This document shows, one piece after another, positions 8,778 to 19,322 of a stretch of DNA of 64,000 bases (position 1 is its first letter; each line of letters begins with the position of its first letter). The position numbers and the translations under genes were made by a program. The stretch lies in NCBI RefSeq assembly GCF_000802425.1, contig NZ_JRUD01000011.1:1-64000 (forward strand), written 5' to 3'. Under the pieces are notes generated by a model. The model made no database searches, was not told the DNA's origin, and was given only the letters and a program-made list of their open reading frames with translations. This DNA comes from Pseudomonas flexibilis (GTDB lineage Bacteria > Pseudomonadota > Gammaproteobacteria > Pseudomonadales > Pseudomonadaceae).

Positions 8778-9695
8778 ATGCTGGATCGGGTCACCGGAAT
8801 GCGGGTATTCGTGCGGGCGGTTGCCGCCGGCAGTCTGTCAGCGGCGGCGCGCCAGCTGGACATGTCCGCCGCCATGGCCACCAAGCACATCGATGCGCTG
8901 GAGTCGCGCCTGGGCGTCAAGCTGCTGCACCGCACCACGCGTCGCTTGAGCCTCACCGAAGCGGGCAGCGACTACCTGGAGGCCTGCCAGCGAATCCTGC
9001 CGGAGATCGACGAGGCCGAGGCCGTGGCCGCCTCGCAGCGCATAGAGGCGCGCGGCCTGTTGCGCCTCAACGCGCCGCTGTCGTTCGGCAGCCGTTTCAT
9101 CGCGCCATTGCTGCCCGCCTTCAGTCGCCGCCATCCCGCCGTGCGCATCGAGCTGGGACTGACCGACAGCCAGGTCGACATGCTCGAGGGGGGCTGGGAT
9201 CTGATCATTCGCATCGGCCACCTGGCCGATAGCCAGATGCAAGCGCGCAAGCTGGGTGATTGTCCGATGTGCGTGTGTGCCGCTCCGGCTTATCTGGAGC
9301 AACGTGGCATCCCTCGGCGCGTGGCCGAACTCGTGCAGCACAACTGCCTGGGCTACAGCCTGTCGTCCTGGGCGGGCGGCAAGGAATGGGCGTTCGGCCA
9401 CGATGGCGGCGTGCGGGTGCCGGTCACCGGCGACCTGACCGCCAACAATGGCGACGCGCTGACGGCGGCGGCCATCGGCGGCCAGGGGCTGATCTACCAG
9501 CCGCTGTTCATCGTCACCGATGCCCTCGAGCGGGGTGAGCTGCTGGAAGTGACGCTGGACCAGCCCACCTGCACCCTGGGCGGCATCCATGTGCTGTATC
9601 CGCCGGATCGCCGCCCGCCGGCCAAGGTGCGGGTAATGATCGACTACCTGGTGGAGGCGTTTGCGCAGTCGCCGATGTTTGCGTCGCAGCGCTGA
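8778..9695 (+). CDS. LysR-family transcriptional regulator
   Basis: This is a 305-residue regulator. The N-terminal winged helix (about residues 1-60) reads MRVFVRAVAAGSLSAAARQL, then SAAMATKHIDALESRLGVKLLHRTTRRLSLTEAG, the canonical LysR helix-turn-helix. An effector-binding domain fills residues 90-300. It belongs to the large CrgA/DsdC-like subgroup that ends the first domain with LPEIDEAEA. The start at 8778 has GGAAG upstream. It is divergent from the dioxygenase with a 102-bp shared control region and probably regulates that gene; the effector is unknown. Confidence 0.9.
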   Translation: MLDRVTGMRVFVRAVAAGSLSAAARQLDMSAAMATKHIDALESRLGVKLLHRTTRRLSLTEAGSDYLEACQRILPEIDEAEAVAASQRIEARGLLRLNAPLSFGSRFIAPLLPAFSRRHPAVRIELGLTDSQVDMLEGGWDLIIRIGHLADSQMQARKLGDCPMCVCAAPAYLEQRGIPRRVAELVQHNCLGYSLSSWAGGKEWAFGHDGGVRVPVTGDLTANNGDALTAAAIGGQGLIYQPLFIVTDALERGELLEVTLDQPTCTLGGIHVLYPPDRRPPAKVRVMIDYLVEAFAQSPMFASQR

Positions 9696-9698
9696 ACG

Positions 9699-10127
9699 TC
9701 ACGGAGCATTGCGGTTGCCCCGCACAGTTTCCAGCAGGGCGAATTTCTCCCGGTCGATCTCGCCCCGGGTGCGCACGCCCAGGCGGCGCAGGATCGGCAG
9801 CGGCGGACACCAGCCCTGCAGGCCATGCTGCAGCAGGAAGGGCAGCACCACGCCGGGCAGCATGAACCATCTGCGGTTCACGGTGAGCCCCAGCACCAGG
9901 CCGGTCAGCGCGAGGGTCGAGGCATTGACCTCCAGGACGCGCTCGATATCCCATTCCCGCTCCAGCGCGTCGATGCGCCGCAGGATGTCCTGGCGGTCCA
10001 GGCCGCTGAAGTGGCGAATGTTCTGCTGGGTCCGGCGATCGATCTCGTCGTTGACCGCAGGCGATGTGGCGCGTCGGACGCGATCCGCCTCGTCACCCGT
10101 CGCGCTGAGATGATGACTTGCAAGCAT
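9699..10127 (-). CDS. DUF2892-type inner-membrane protein
   Basis: This 142-residue protein has an N-terminal polar, partly helical region (residues 1-75, with DIERVLEVNASTLALTG at its end). A hydrophobic hairpin follows (LTGLVLGLTVNRRWFMLPGVVLPFLLQHGLQGW) and then a short tail with PPLPILRRLGVRTRGEIDREK, a typical ending for DUF2892/YgaP-like membrane proteins. Function is unknown. AGGGGGTCGGTC precedes the ATG at 10127. It converges with the LysR gene, with 3 bp between the two stops. Confidence 0.75.
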   Translation of the reverse strand: MLASHHLSATGDEADRVRRATSPAVNDEIDRRTQQNIRHFSGLDRQDILRRIDALEREWDIERVLEVNASTLALTGLVLGLTVNRRWFMLPGVVLPFLLQHGLQGWCPPLPILRRLGVRTRGEIDREKFALLETVRGNRNAP

Positions 10128-10277
10128 GACCGACCCCCTGCTGTTAGGCCTCCCGGCGCCTGGAACGAGAACGCATCCTGCAGGGTTACGAAGCCGGTGC
10201 GAGTGGGGAGTTCCCGGGATTGGCGGGGCGGTGTTGCAGTCGACGGCTCGACGCTTCTTCGACACTTTAGGATGTGC

Positions 10278-10318
10278 AAAAGAAAAGCCCCTGAAATTCT
10301 CTAGGAATCAGGGGCTTA
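10278..10318 (-). terminator. terminator of ssrA
   Basis: On the minus strand AAGCCCCTGA (10318-10309) pairs with TCAGGGGCTT (10294-10285), followed by TTCTTTT. It lies 12 bp beyond the tmRNA CCA end. Confidence 0.85.
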
Positions 10319-10330
10319 GCTTGCTTGATT

Positions 10331-10686
10331 TGGTGGAGCCGGGGGGATTTGAACCCCCGTCCGCCAGGACTCCGCTATCGGTTCTACATGCTTAGCCATC
10401 TCTATTGAGTTAACTCCGCGCCGCCCGAGTGGCAGGGTGCTTGGAGCGAGCTGCATAAGTTTTAGCCGTTACACCTGCAGCGAGCTTGGCGGCGATCCTG
10501 TTCTATCTGACAGACCTAATCTTCGGGTTTACAGGCATCCCCTAGGGTCTGCTGGCGCCCTTAGGCGGCCAGAGCGTAGTTGTCGTCGTTGGCAACTATG
10601 AATTGTGGCAGCGAATTTACGAGAACTGTCACCTACTCGGCATGCCCCTCAAGTTTCATTACCGGCGTCGAATCCTAATCGGCCCC
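10331..10686 (-). ncRNA. ssrA: transfer-messenger RNA (tmRNA)
   Basis: The 3' tRNA-like end reads, on the minus strand, GGTTCAAATCCCCCCGGCTC followed by CACCA, ending at 10331. The 5' end begins GGGGCCGATTAGGATTCGAC at 10686. The resume frame at 10593-10561 encodes ANDDNYALAA then TAA, the tag described for pseudomonads. It rescues stalled ribosomes together with SmpB, whose gene is at 20115. The length, 356 nt, is normal. A promoter-like sequence lies upstream and an intrinsic terminator downstream. Confidence 0.98.
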
Positions 10687-10695
10687 AGGTGTCGC

Positions 10696-10723
10696 TAGAA
10701 AGGTCCGGCGCAGTGTACGTCAA
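10696..10723 (-). promoter_or_regulatory. likely sigma-70 promoter of ssrA
   Basis: TTGACG (10723-10718, minus strand) is followed after 17 bases by TTCTAG. The -35 box is good and the -10 box is weak. Transcription would start a few bases before the mature 5' end, consistent with 5' processing of tmRNA. Confidence 0.5.
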
Positions 10724-10825
10724 TTGCATCGCTGCGTCGAACCTCTTGTCGGCTTAAGGCTGGGAGCCTTCAACCGTCCTGACACCTAGATGGAGACGGT
10801 CAGGCGGCTTTCAAGGGGCAGCCGT

Positions 10826-11125
10826 TCAATTAGCGTTGCCTGAGCCTGCTCCCGGACCCGACCCTGAGCCGTTTCCTTGTCGATAGGATTGGTCGAGAGT
10901 CTTCAGCGCGCGTTCGCTGGCGGTCACGCAGGCGTTGGTATCGCCACGCGCCTGGGCCTCGCGCGCCTGTTCGATGAACATTTTCGCTTCATTGGCCGAC
11001 GTGTGCTCGGTGGGGTTGCCGGTCTCTGTCTCGAGTTTCTGCAGGTTCTCGTTGCAGCGGTCCGCGTCCGCGAAGGCGGGCGCCGCGACCAGACACGTAG
11101 CCAGTAGCAAAAGGGTCGGTTTCAT
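10826..11125 (-). CDS. small exported protein with two cysteines
   Basis: This is a 99-residue hypothetical. Residues 1-19 are a signal peptide (MKPTLLLLATCLVAAPAFA), so the mature protein should be periplasmic. The mature part has one cysteine near its start (RCNENLQKLE) and one in NACVTASERALKTLD, and it ends in a glycine/serine-rich tail (GNGSGSGPGAGSG). The next gene upstream has the same plan, so the two look like diverged tandem duplicates. The mature parts are helical and acidic. No known domain is recognised. It could form one disulfide bond. Confidence 0.65.
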   Translation of the reverse strand: MKPTLLLLATCLVAAPAFADADRCNENLQKLETETGNPTEHTSANEAKMFIEQAREAQARGDTNACVTASERALKTLDQSYRQGNGSGSGPGAGSGNAN

Positions 11126-11183
11126 GGATATCTCCGGACGGATCGGCCACGACGGCGACTCCCTACGCCAGGCCGATCCGGGT

Positions 11184-11444
11184 TCATTCCTTCATGGGGG
11201 CGCTGTTGAGCATCTGCATGGCCTGGTCGACTGTGCTGAGGCATTCCGACATGCGGTCGGCATCCTTGTACTCCTCGGCCTCGTCACGCAGCTTGTCGAT
11301 CTGGTCTTCCTCGGCATCGGTCAGCTCGCGCTGGTCCATGGCCTCGTCCAACTGGTCGAGGCGGGCTTCGCATTGGTTGTCGGCGGCGAAGGCGGCGGGC
11401 GCGAACAGCAGGGCGGCGGAGATGAACAGAGCGGGACTTTTCAT
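11184..11444 (-). CDS. small exported acidic protein with two cysteines
   Basis: This is an 86-residue hypothetical. The signal peptide is MKSPALFISAALLFAPAAFA. The mature protein is strongly acidic and helical, with cysteines in NQCEARLDQLDEAM and MSECLSTVDQAMQML. The spacing of the cysteines and the repeated Q-C/A-L-D patterns resemble the protein at 10826-11125, 58 bp downstream, which suggests a duplicated pair. GAGG lies before the ATG. I do not recognise a family. Confidence 0.65.
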   Translation of the reverse strand: MKSPALFISAALLFAPAAFAADNQCEARLDQLDEAMDQRELTDAEEDQIDKLRDEAEEYKDADRMSECLSTVDQAMQMLNSAPMKE

Positions 11445-11556
11445 GGAGGTTCCTCGCGTGTGGGGTCCGCAAGGGTTGACGCGTCGGACGGCCAGGGGTT
11501 CCGCCGGGAGGACAATCGCAAGGGTCGCCGCCCGGCCTTCCCTGGCCGGACGCGCT

Positions 11557-14363
<2,807 letters not shown>

Positions 14364-14367
<4 letters not shown>

Positions 14368-15035
14368 GCGTCCTCCAGGATCAGCACGATCAGATCCTTC
14401 GGGCCGTGGGCGCCGTAGGCCAGCACCTGCTCGATGTCGGCGGTCTTCGAGGGGCCGGAGACCAGCAGGGCGTTGGTCGGCATGCCGCCGGCCCACTGTT
14501 GTTGCTGCTGCACCTCGTAGAAGTTGTCGTACACCTCGCTGGCCTTGAGGATGGCGAAGTGCACCGGCGGCACCAGGCTCATCAGCCGCGGTTCTTCGCG
14601 GGTCGGCCAGAGGATCAGGCTGCCGGTGGCGGCGATGGCGCCCAGGGTGCCGGTCAGGCTGGCCGGGGTGTCGTTGAACAGCTCGGCTTTCCATTCCTCG
14701 ACGGGGCGGTCATAGGCTTTCAGGTGCGGCGCATCGCTGCGGCCGGCGAAGTGCTCGGCAAGCTGCGCGCCCCACGGCGTGCTCGGGGCGATCAGCAGGC
14801 TGCCCAGCTGTTTCTCGGTCAGCAGCCGTTCCAGCAGCGCCGGCCAGTCGGCCAGGGTGGTCAGGTGCGTTTCGGTGTGCACCGCCTCCATCAGCTGGCG
14901 CAGTCGCGGCACGCGCTGCTCCGGCGCGTAGCGCCAGGGCTCGGACACCAGGGCCTCGTCGAAATCGTCGACCAGCGGCTGGGTGCCGGCCAGGCTGTTG
15001 CGCAGCTTGGCGAGGATGTTGGCTTTGGCAGACAT
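14364..15035 (-). CDS. lutC: LutC/LldG subunit of L-lactate dehydrogenase complex (LUD domain)
   Basis: This 223-residue protein has one LUD domain. TLGAIAATGSLILWPTREEP is the family's conserved strand-loop, followed by VPPVHFAILKASEVYDN and GPSKTADIEQVLAYGAHGP. LutABC oxidises L-lactate to pyruvate without NAD, and LutC is needed for activity. The stop overlaps the dld start by 4 bp, and its own start lies 1 bp after the lutB stop, so translation is coupled through the operon. Confidence 0.93.
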
Positions 15036-15036
15036 G

Positions 15037-16476
15037 TCACTTGCCCTCCAGGTGCTGTTTCGCCAGTTCGTGCAGCGAACGGGCCGCCGGTTTCGGGGCG
15101 GCGTGGTTCTGCGCCCAGGGGCCGATGTTCGGCGTCAGGCTGCGCAAGCGGGTGGCGAAGAAACCGAACAGCCGATAGAGCAGCGGAGAGGTGTTGAGCA
15201 GTCGCCAGCCCTGCCAGACCAGGCGTTCGGTCGCCGAGTACTTGCTGCCCTGGCCACGCATGACGCGGTGCGGGTCGTCGGGCTTCTTGATGTTCTCCTC
15301 ACGCAGGCGGCGCAGCAGCGCGGGGATCGGAATCTTCACCGGGCAGACCTCGCCGCAGGCGCCGCACAGCGACGACGCGGAGGGGTGGTCCGGGGTGTTT
15401 TCCAGGCCCATCAGGTGCGGCGAGATGATCTTGCCGATCGGTCCCGGATAGACAGTGCCGTACGCCTGTCCGCCGATGCGCGTGTACACCGGGCAGTGAT
15501 TCATGCAGGCGCCGCAGCGGATGCAGTTCAGCGTCTGGCGCAGCTCGCCGTCGGCGAAGGCCTGGCTGCGGCCGTTGTCCAGCAGCACCAGGTGTACTTC
15601 CTGCGGGCCGTCCAGTTCGTCGGCGCGGCGCGGCCCGGAAATCATGTTGACGTAGGTGGTGATGCCCTGGCCGAGGGCCGAGCGGGTCAGCAGCGAGAGC
15701 AGCGGCACCACGTCGCGCAGGTTTTCCACCACCTTCTCGATGCCGGTAACGGCGATGTGCACGGGCGGCACGCCGGTAGACATCCGGCCGTTGCCTTCGT
15801 TTTCCACCAGCAGCAGGGTGCCGGTTTCCGCCACCGCGAAGTTGACCCCGGAGACGCCGATGTCGGCCGCGAAGAACTTCTCGCGCAGCACGCGGCGGCC
15901 GGTCTGGATCAGCGTGTCGACGTCTTCGGTGTAGTCGATGCCGAGAGTGTCGCGAAACAGCGAGCCCACCTGGCGGGCGTTCTTGTGGATCGCCGGCATG
16001 ATGATGTGGGTGGGCTTCTCGTGGTCGAGCTGGATGATGTACTCGCCCATGTCGGACTCGAGGGCCTCGATGCCGTGGCCTTCGAGGAAATGGTTCATCT
16101 CCATTTCCTCGCTGACCATCGACTTGCCCTTGATCACCTGCCGGGCCTGGTGGGCCTGGGCGATCGCCAGGACGATGGTGTTGGCCTCGTCCACGGTCTC
16201 GGCCCAGTGCACCTTCACGCCGTTGCGCGTCAGGTTGGCTTCCAGGCGCTCCAGCAGCTCGGGCAGCTTGGACAGCGCGCGGGCGCGCACATGGTTGCCC
16301 ATCTCGCGCAGGTGCTCGCGCTCGTACTCGTCGGGCATCGAGGCCAGGCGCTTGGCCATCAGCGAGTCCATGGCCGAGCGCATGTTGCCGCGCAGCTGGC
16401 TGTCGCCCAGCGCCTGGCGGGCGTTGCGCTTCAGGTCACGGCTGCTCAGTTCGACGACGGGGATGCGCTGGCTCAT
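15037..16476 (-). CDS. lutB: LutB/LldF iron-sulfur subunit of L-lactate dehydrogenase complex
   Basis: This is a 479-residue protein. Residues about 70-300 form a LUD domain with GVSGVNFAVAETGTLLLVENEGNGR. Two [4Fe-4S] motifs follow: CIRCGACMNHCPVY starting at C318 and CGACGEVCPVKIP starting at C371. The C-terminal region matches LutB. It links lactate oxidation to the respiratory chain. Length is normal (about 475-485). The start at 16476 overlaps the lutA stop by 4 bp. Confidence 0.94.
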   Translation of the reverse strand: MSQRIPVVELSSRDLKRNARQALGDSQLRGNMRSAMDSLMAKRLASMPDEYEREHLREMGNHVRARALSKLPELLERLEANLTRNGVKVHWAETVDEANTIVLAIAQAHQARQVIKGKSMVSEEMEMNHFLEGHGIEALESDMGEYIIQLDHEKPTHIIMPAIHKNARQVGSLFRDTLGIDYTEDVDTLIQTGRRVLREKFFAADIGVSGVNFAVAETGTLLLVENEGNGRMSTGVPPVHIAVTGIEKVVENLRDVVPLLSLLTRSALGQGITTYVNMISGPRRADELDGPQEVHLVLLDNGRSQAFADGELRQTLNCIRCGACMNHCPVYTRIGGQAYGTVYPGPIGKIISPHLMGLENTPDHPSASSLCGACGEVCPVKIPIPALLRRLREENIKKPDDPHRVMRGQGSKYSATERLVWQGWRLLNTSPLLYRLFGFFATRLRSLTPNIGPWAQNHAAPKPAARSLHELAKQHLEGK

Positions 16477-17294
16477 GGACGGCCTCCGGTGCGCTGCCAG
16501 AGGAAACTGGCCAGGTGCTGGCCGCGCAGCGGGCTGTCCTGCAGTTCCAGCGAGCCGTTGATGTTCATCAGACAGCCGCAGTCGGCGCTGATCACTTGCG
16601 CGGCGCCGGAGTCCTGCAGGGCGCGGGTCTTGTCGCGCACCATGGCGCCGGAGATGTCCGGCATGCGCACGCTGAAGGTGCCGCCGAAGCCGCAGCATTC
16701 GCTTTCATGGTCGTGCTCGACGCGCTCGACCCGCTGCAGCTGGGCGAGCAGGGCGCGGCCGTGCAGGTGGGTGTTCATCTCGCGGCGCGCCGAACAGGAG
16801 GTGTGCAGGGCGACCTGGACCGGTTCGCCCTGGTCCTGCAGCTCGACCTGGCAGACATGCAGGAGGAATTCGGCCAGCTCGAAGGTGCGTTCGGCCAGCG
16901 CCTTCACCTGCGCCAGGGTCTCGGGCTCGTCCTTGAACAGTTCCGGGTAGTGATGGCGCAACATGCCGGCGCAGGAGCCGGACGGCACTACCACCGGCCA
17001 GTCGTTGGCGAACAGCGCCAGTTGTGCGCGCGCCACCTTGCGCGCTTCCTCGGTGTAGCCGCTGGTGTAGGCCGGCTGGCCGCAGCAGGTCTGCTCCTGG
17101 GGGAAGTGCACACGCAGGCCTTCGCGTTCGAGCAGGCGGATGGCGTCCAGGCCGGCCTCGGGGAAGAACAGGTCGACCACGCAGGTGCCGAACAGGTACA
17201 CCTGCTGCGGCTTGGCCGGATACTGGCGCGGAGTGGGCAGCGGCGGCGCCACGCGGGTGGCGTTGGGGGCTGCGTCGTAGAAGAGGTCGCTCAT
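16473..17294 (-). CDS. lutA: LutA/LldE subunit of L-lactate dehydrogenase complex
   Basis: This 273-residue protein has two CCG-type cysteine-rich domains. The first has YLFGTCVVDLFFPEAG and TCCGQPAYTSG; the second has SCAGMLRHHYP and CCGFGGTFSVRMPDIS. These motifs bind an iron-sulfur centre or a related disulfide/heterodisulfide reductase-like site. The protein is about 30 residues longer than many LutA proteins, mainly at its N-terminus (MSDLFYDAAPNATRVAPPLP). It follows lldP by 66 bp, with a strong hairpin in between. Confidence 0.92.
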   Translation of the reverse strand: MSDLFYDAAPNATRVAPPLPTPRQYPAKPQQVYLFGTCVVDLFFPEAGLDAIRLLEREGLRVHFPQEQTCCGQPAYTSGYTEEARKVARAQLALFANDWPVVVPSGSCAGMLRHHYPELFKDEPETLAQVKALAERTFELAEFLLHVCQVELQDQGEPVQVALHTSCSARREMNTHLHGRALLAQLQRVERVEHDHESECCGFGGTFSVRMPDISGAMVRDKTRALQDSGAAQVISADCGCLMNINGSLELQDSPLRGQHLASFLWQRTGGRP

Positions 17295-17321
17295 CGGCTT
17301 GGCCCGGTTGAGTGTTGCGGG

Positions 17322-17351
17322 GGACCTGTCCGCTTGGGGCGGAACAGGTCC
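17322..17351 (-). promoter_or_regulatory. intercistronic hairpin between lldP and lutA
   Basis: On the minus strand GGACCTGT pairs with ACAGGTCC and an inner CCGC pairs with GCGG across one bulged base. No T run follows, so it is more likely an mRNA-stabilising or processing hairpin than a terminator. It could set unequal amounts of permease and enzyme mRNA. Confidence 0.5.
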
Positions 17352-17360
17352 GGTTATGCC

Positions 17361-19055
17361 TTACACGCCGACCAGCGGGTCGGTGATGCCCAGCACGTAG
17401 ATCGCGATCAGGGTCAGCAGGCCCGAGATCAGCAGGTAGTACAGGGTCGGCCAGATGGTACGGCGCAGGGTGGTGCCCTCGCGACCCAGCAGGCCCACCG
17501 TGGCGGAGGCGGCCACCACGTTGTGGATCGCCACCATGTTACCCGCGGCGGCGCCGACTGCCTGGGCGGCGACGATCATCGCACTGGAAACGCCCAGGCT
17601 GGTGGCGACGCCGAACTGGAACTGGCTGAGCATCATGTTGCTCACCGTGTTGGAGCCGGCGATGAAGGCGCCCAGCGCGCCGACAGTCGGCGCCAGCAGC
17701 GGGTAGATGCCGCCCACGCTGTCGGCCACGAAGCGCGCCATGGTGATCGGCATGCTGGCCAGCTCGGCGCCGTTGACGCCGGAGTTGATCAGGATGCGCA
17801 CCATCGGCACGGTGAACAGCAGCACGAAGCCGGCGCCGAGCAGCACCTTGCTGGATTCGCCCAGGGCCGCGCCCAGCTCGCGGACCTTCATGCCGTGCAG
17901 GAAGAAGGTGGCCAGCACCACCAGCACCAGGATGCCGCCGGGCAGATACAGCGGCATGAAGTCGGCGTTCACGCCGGTTTCGCCGAGCAGGTTGGGGAAC
18001 AGCAGCACCACGGATTTCATGAAGGCGCCGACTTCCGGCACGGTGCGGCTGAGCACCAGCAGGGCGCCGACCAGCACGTAGGGCAGCCAGGCGCGCAGGG
18101 TGCTCATCGGTTTGGCGGTCAGCTCGTCAAGCTTCATCTCCACGCTGCCGAGCCACTCGCTGGGCCACTCGCGGGCGTCGGCGAAGTCCCAGGTCTTCTT
18201 CGGTACCAGAAAGCCCCGGCGCGCGGCGAAGGTGACAATGGCCAGGCCGATCAGCCCGCCGAGCAGCGAGGGAAATTCCGGGCCGAGGAAAATGCCGGTG
18301 AGGGCGTAGGGCACAGTGAAGGCCAGGCCGGCGAACAGCGCGAACGGCAGCGCCTCGAAGCCGGCTTTCCAGCTTTTTTCCTTGCCGAAGAAACGTGTCA
18401 GCATCAGCACCATGATCACCGGCATCAGGGTGCCGGTCAGCGCGTGCAGGATCGCCACTTCATTGGTGATCAGCTGCAGGAAGGCGTCCCAGCTGGATTG
18501 CTGGGCGACCAGCTGGGCGCCGATGGTGGCGGTGTCCAGGCCGCCGTTGATGCCGATGATGATCGGCGTGCCGACCGCGCCGAAGGACACCGGTGTGCTC
18601 TGCACCATCATGCCGAGCATGACGGCGGCCAGCGCCGGGAACCCGATGGCCACCAGCAGCGGAGCGGCAATCGCGGCCGGAGTGCCGAAGCCGGAGGCGC
18701 CTTCGATGAAGCAGCCGAACAGCCAGGCGATGATGATGGCCTGGATGCGGCGGTCAGGGCTGATGGTGGCGAAACCCGCGCGGATCGCGGTGATGCCGCC
18801 GGAATGCTTGAGGGCGTTGAGCAGCAGGATGGCGCCGAAAATGATCCACAGCACACCGGCGGTGATCACCAGGCCCTGCAGGGTGGAGGCCAGCACGCGG
18901 TTGAAGCTCATGTCCCAGACGAACAGCGCGATGCCTGCGGTGAGCAGGAACACCACTGGCATGGCGCGGCGTGCGGGCCAGCGCAGGCCGATCAGCAGGA
19001 TGGCGGCGAGCAGGATGGGCGAGAAGGCGCACAGGGCGAGCAATCCGTTCGACAT
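17361..19055 (-). CDS. lldP: L-lactate permease
   Basis: This 564-residue inner-membrane protein has at least 12 hydrophobic segments and belongs to the LctP family that imports L- and D-lactate and glycolate with protons. Typical stretches are FIEGASGFGTPAAIAAPLLVA, FGAVGTPIIIGINGGLD and GAFIAGSNTVSNMMLSQFQ. Length matches E. coli LldP (551). It is the first structural gene of the lactate operon, divergent from lldR. An AGGAG ribosome binding site lies inside a 20-codon leader frame that ends 2 bp before the ATG. An LldR-type operator and a Crc/Hfq-like CA motif lie in the leader. Confidence 0.95.
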   Translation of the reverse strand: MSNGLLALCAFSPILLAAILLIGLRWPARRAMPVVFLLTAGIALFVWDMSFNRVLASTLQGLVITAGVLWIIFGAILLLNALKHSGGITAIRAGFATISPDRRIQAIIIAWLFGCFIEGASGFGTPAAIAAPLLVAIGFPALAAVMLGMMVQSTPVSFGAVGTPIIIGINGGLDTATIGAQLVAQQSSWDAFLQLITNEVAILHALTGTLMPVIMVLMLTRFFGKEKSWKAGFEALPFALFAGLAFTVPYALTGIFLGPEFPSLLGGLIGLAIVTFAARRGFLVPKKTWDFADAREWPSEWLGSVEMKLDELTAKPMSTLRAWLPYVLVGALLVLSRTVPEVGAFMKSVVLLFPNLLGETGVNADFMPLYLPGGILVLVVLATFFLHGMKVRELGAALGESSKVLLGAGFVLLFTVPMVRILINSGVNGAELASMPITMARFVADSVGGIYPLLAPTVGALGAFIAGSNTVSNMMLSQFQFGVATSLGVSSAMIVAAQAVGAAAGNMVAIHNVVAASATVGLLGREGTTLRRTIWPTLYYLLISGLLTLIAIYVLGITDPLVGV

Positions 19056-19057
19056 GG

Positions 19058-19120
19058 TCAGGCTCCTCGCGCGAGGTGCAGGCGCAGGGCCGCAGGCATG
19101 GAAGCGGTGTGCTGATGCAT
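19058..19120 (-). CDS. possible leader peptide of lldP
   Basis: A 20-codon frame starts with ATG at 19120, seven bases after GAGGA (19132-19128), and stops at 19058, two bases before the lldP ATG. The ribosome binding site of lldP lies inside it. It encodes a short histidine- and alanine-containing peptide. The layout suggests translational coupling, so a repressor acting on the leader start could control lldP. It is seen only as an open frame; translation is not shown. Confidence 0.35.
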   Translation of the reverse strand: MHQHTASMPAALRLHLARGA

Positions 19121-19133
19121 AGCAGAGTCCTCG

Positions 19134-19141
19134 TTATTGTT
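19134..19141 (-). promoter_or_regulatory. CA motif, candidate Hfq/Crc binding site
   Basis: On the minus strand ACAAAAACAATAACGAGGA contains AACAATAA, an exact AAnAAnAA motif, directly before the GAGGA sequence of the lldP leader. In Pseudomonas, Hfq with Crc binds such motifs to block translation under catabolite repression, and CrcZ relieves it. Confidence 0.55.
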
Positions 19142-19147
19142 TTTGTA

Positions 19148-19164
19148 AATTGGTAATACCAATT
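19148..19164. promoter_or_regulatory. LldR-type operator
   Basis: AATTGGTAATACCAATT has two perfect 8-base arms around one central base. It contains TGGT-N3-ACCA, the core bound by FadR-subfamily GntR regulators, and closely resembles E. coli LldR sites as I recall them. It lies in the 267-bp gap between divergent lldP and lldR, nearer lldP. Confidence 0.75.
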
Positions 19165-19322
19165 ACGCGTTGCGAGTGGTCAGGCTACGCAGTGACGGTT
19201 TGCCGCGTCAATCCTGTGCAGATAGACGTAGGTCGTAGAAAGGGCCCTTGCTGGGGACCTTTGCGAATGGTTAGGCTTTGATCCGACGAAAAGTGGTCAG
19301 GCCAATTTTGCGGAGAGCAAGT

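Noticed and set aside
16515-19115. An open frame of 866 codons on the plus strand
   Set aside because: It is antisense to lutA and lldP, which have intact motifs. Its composition (histidine, glutamine, glycine, valine repeats) is the usual shadow of GC-rich codon use.
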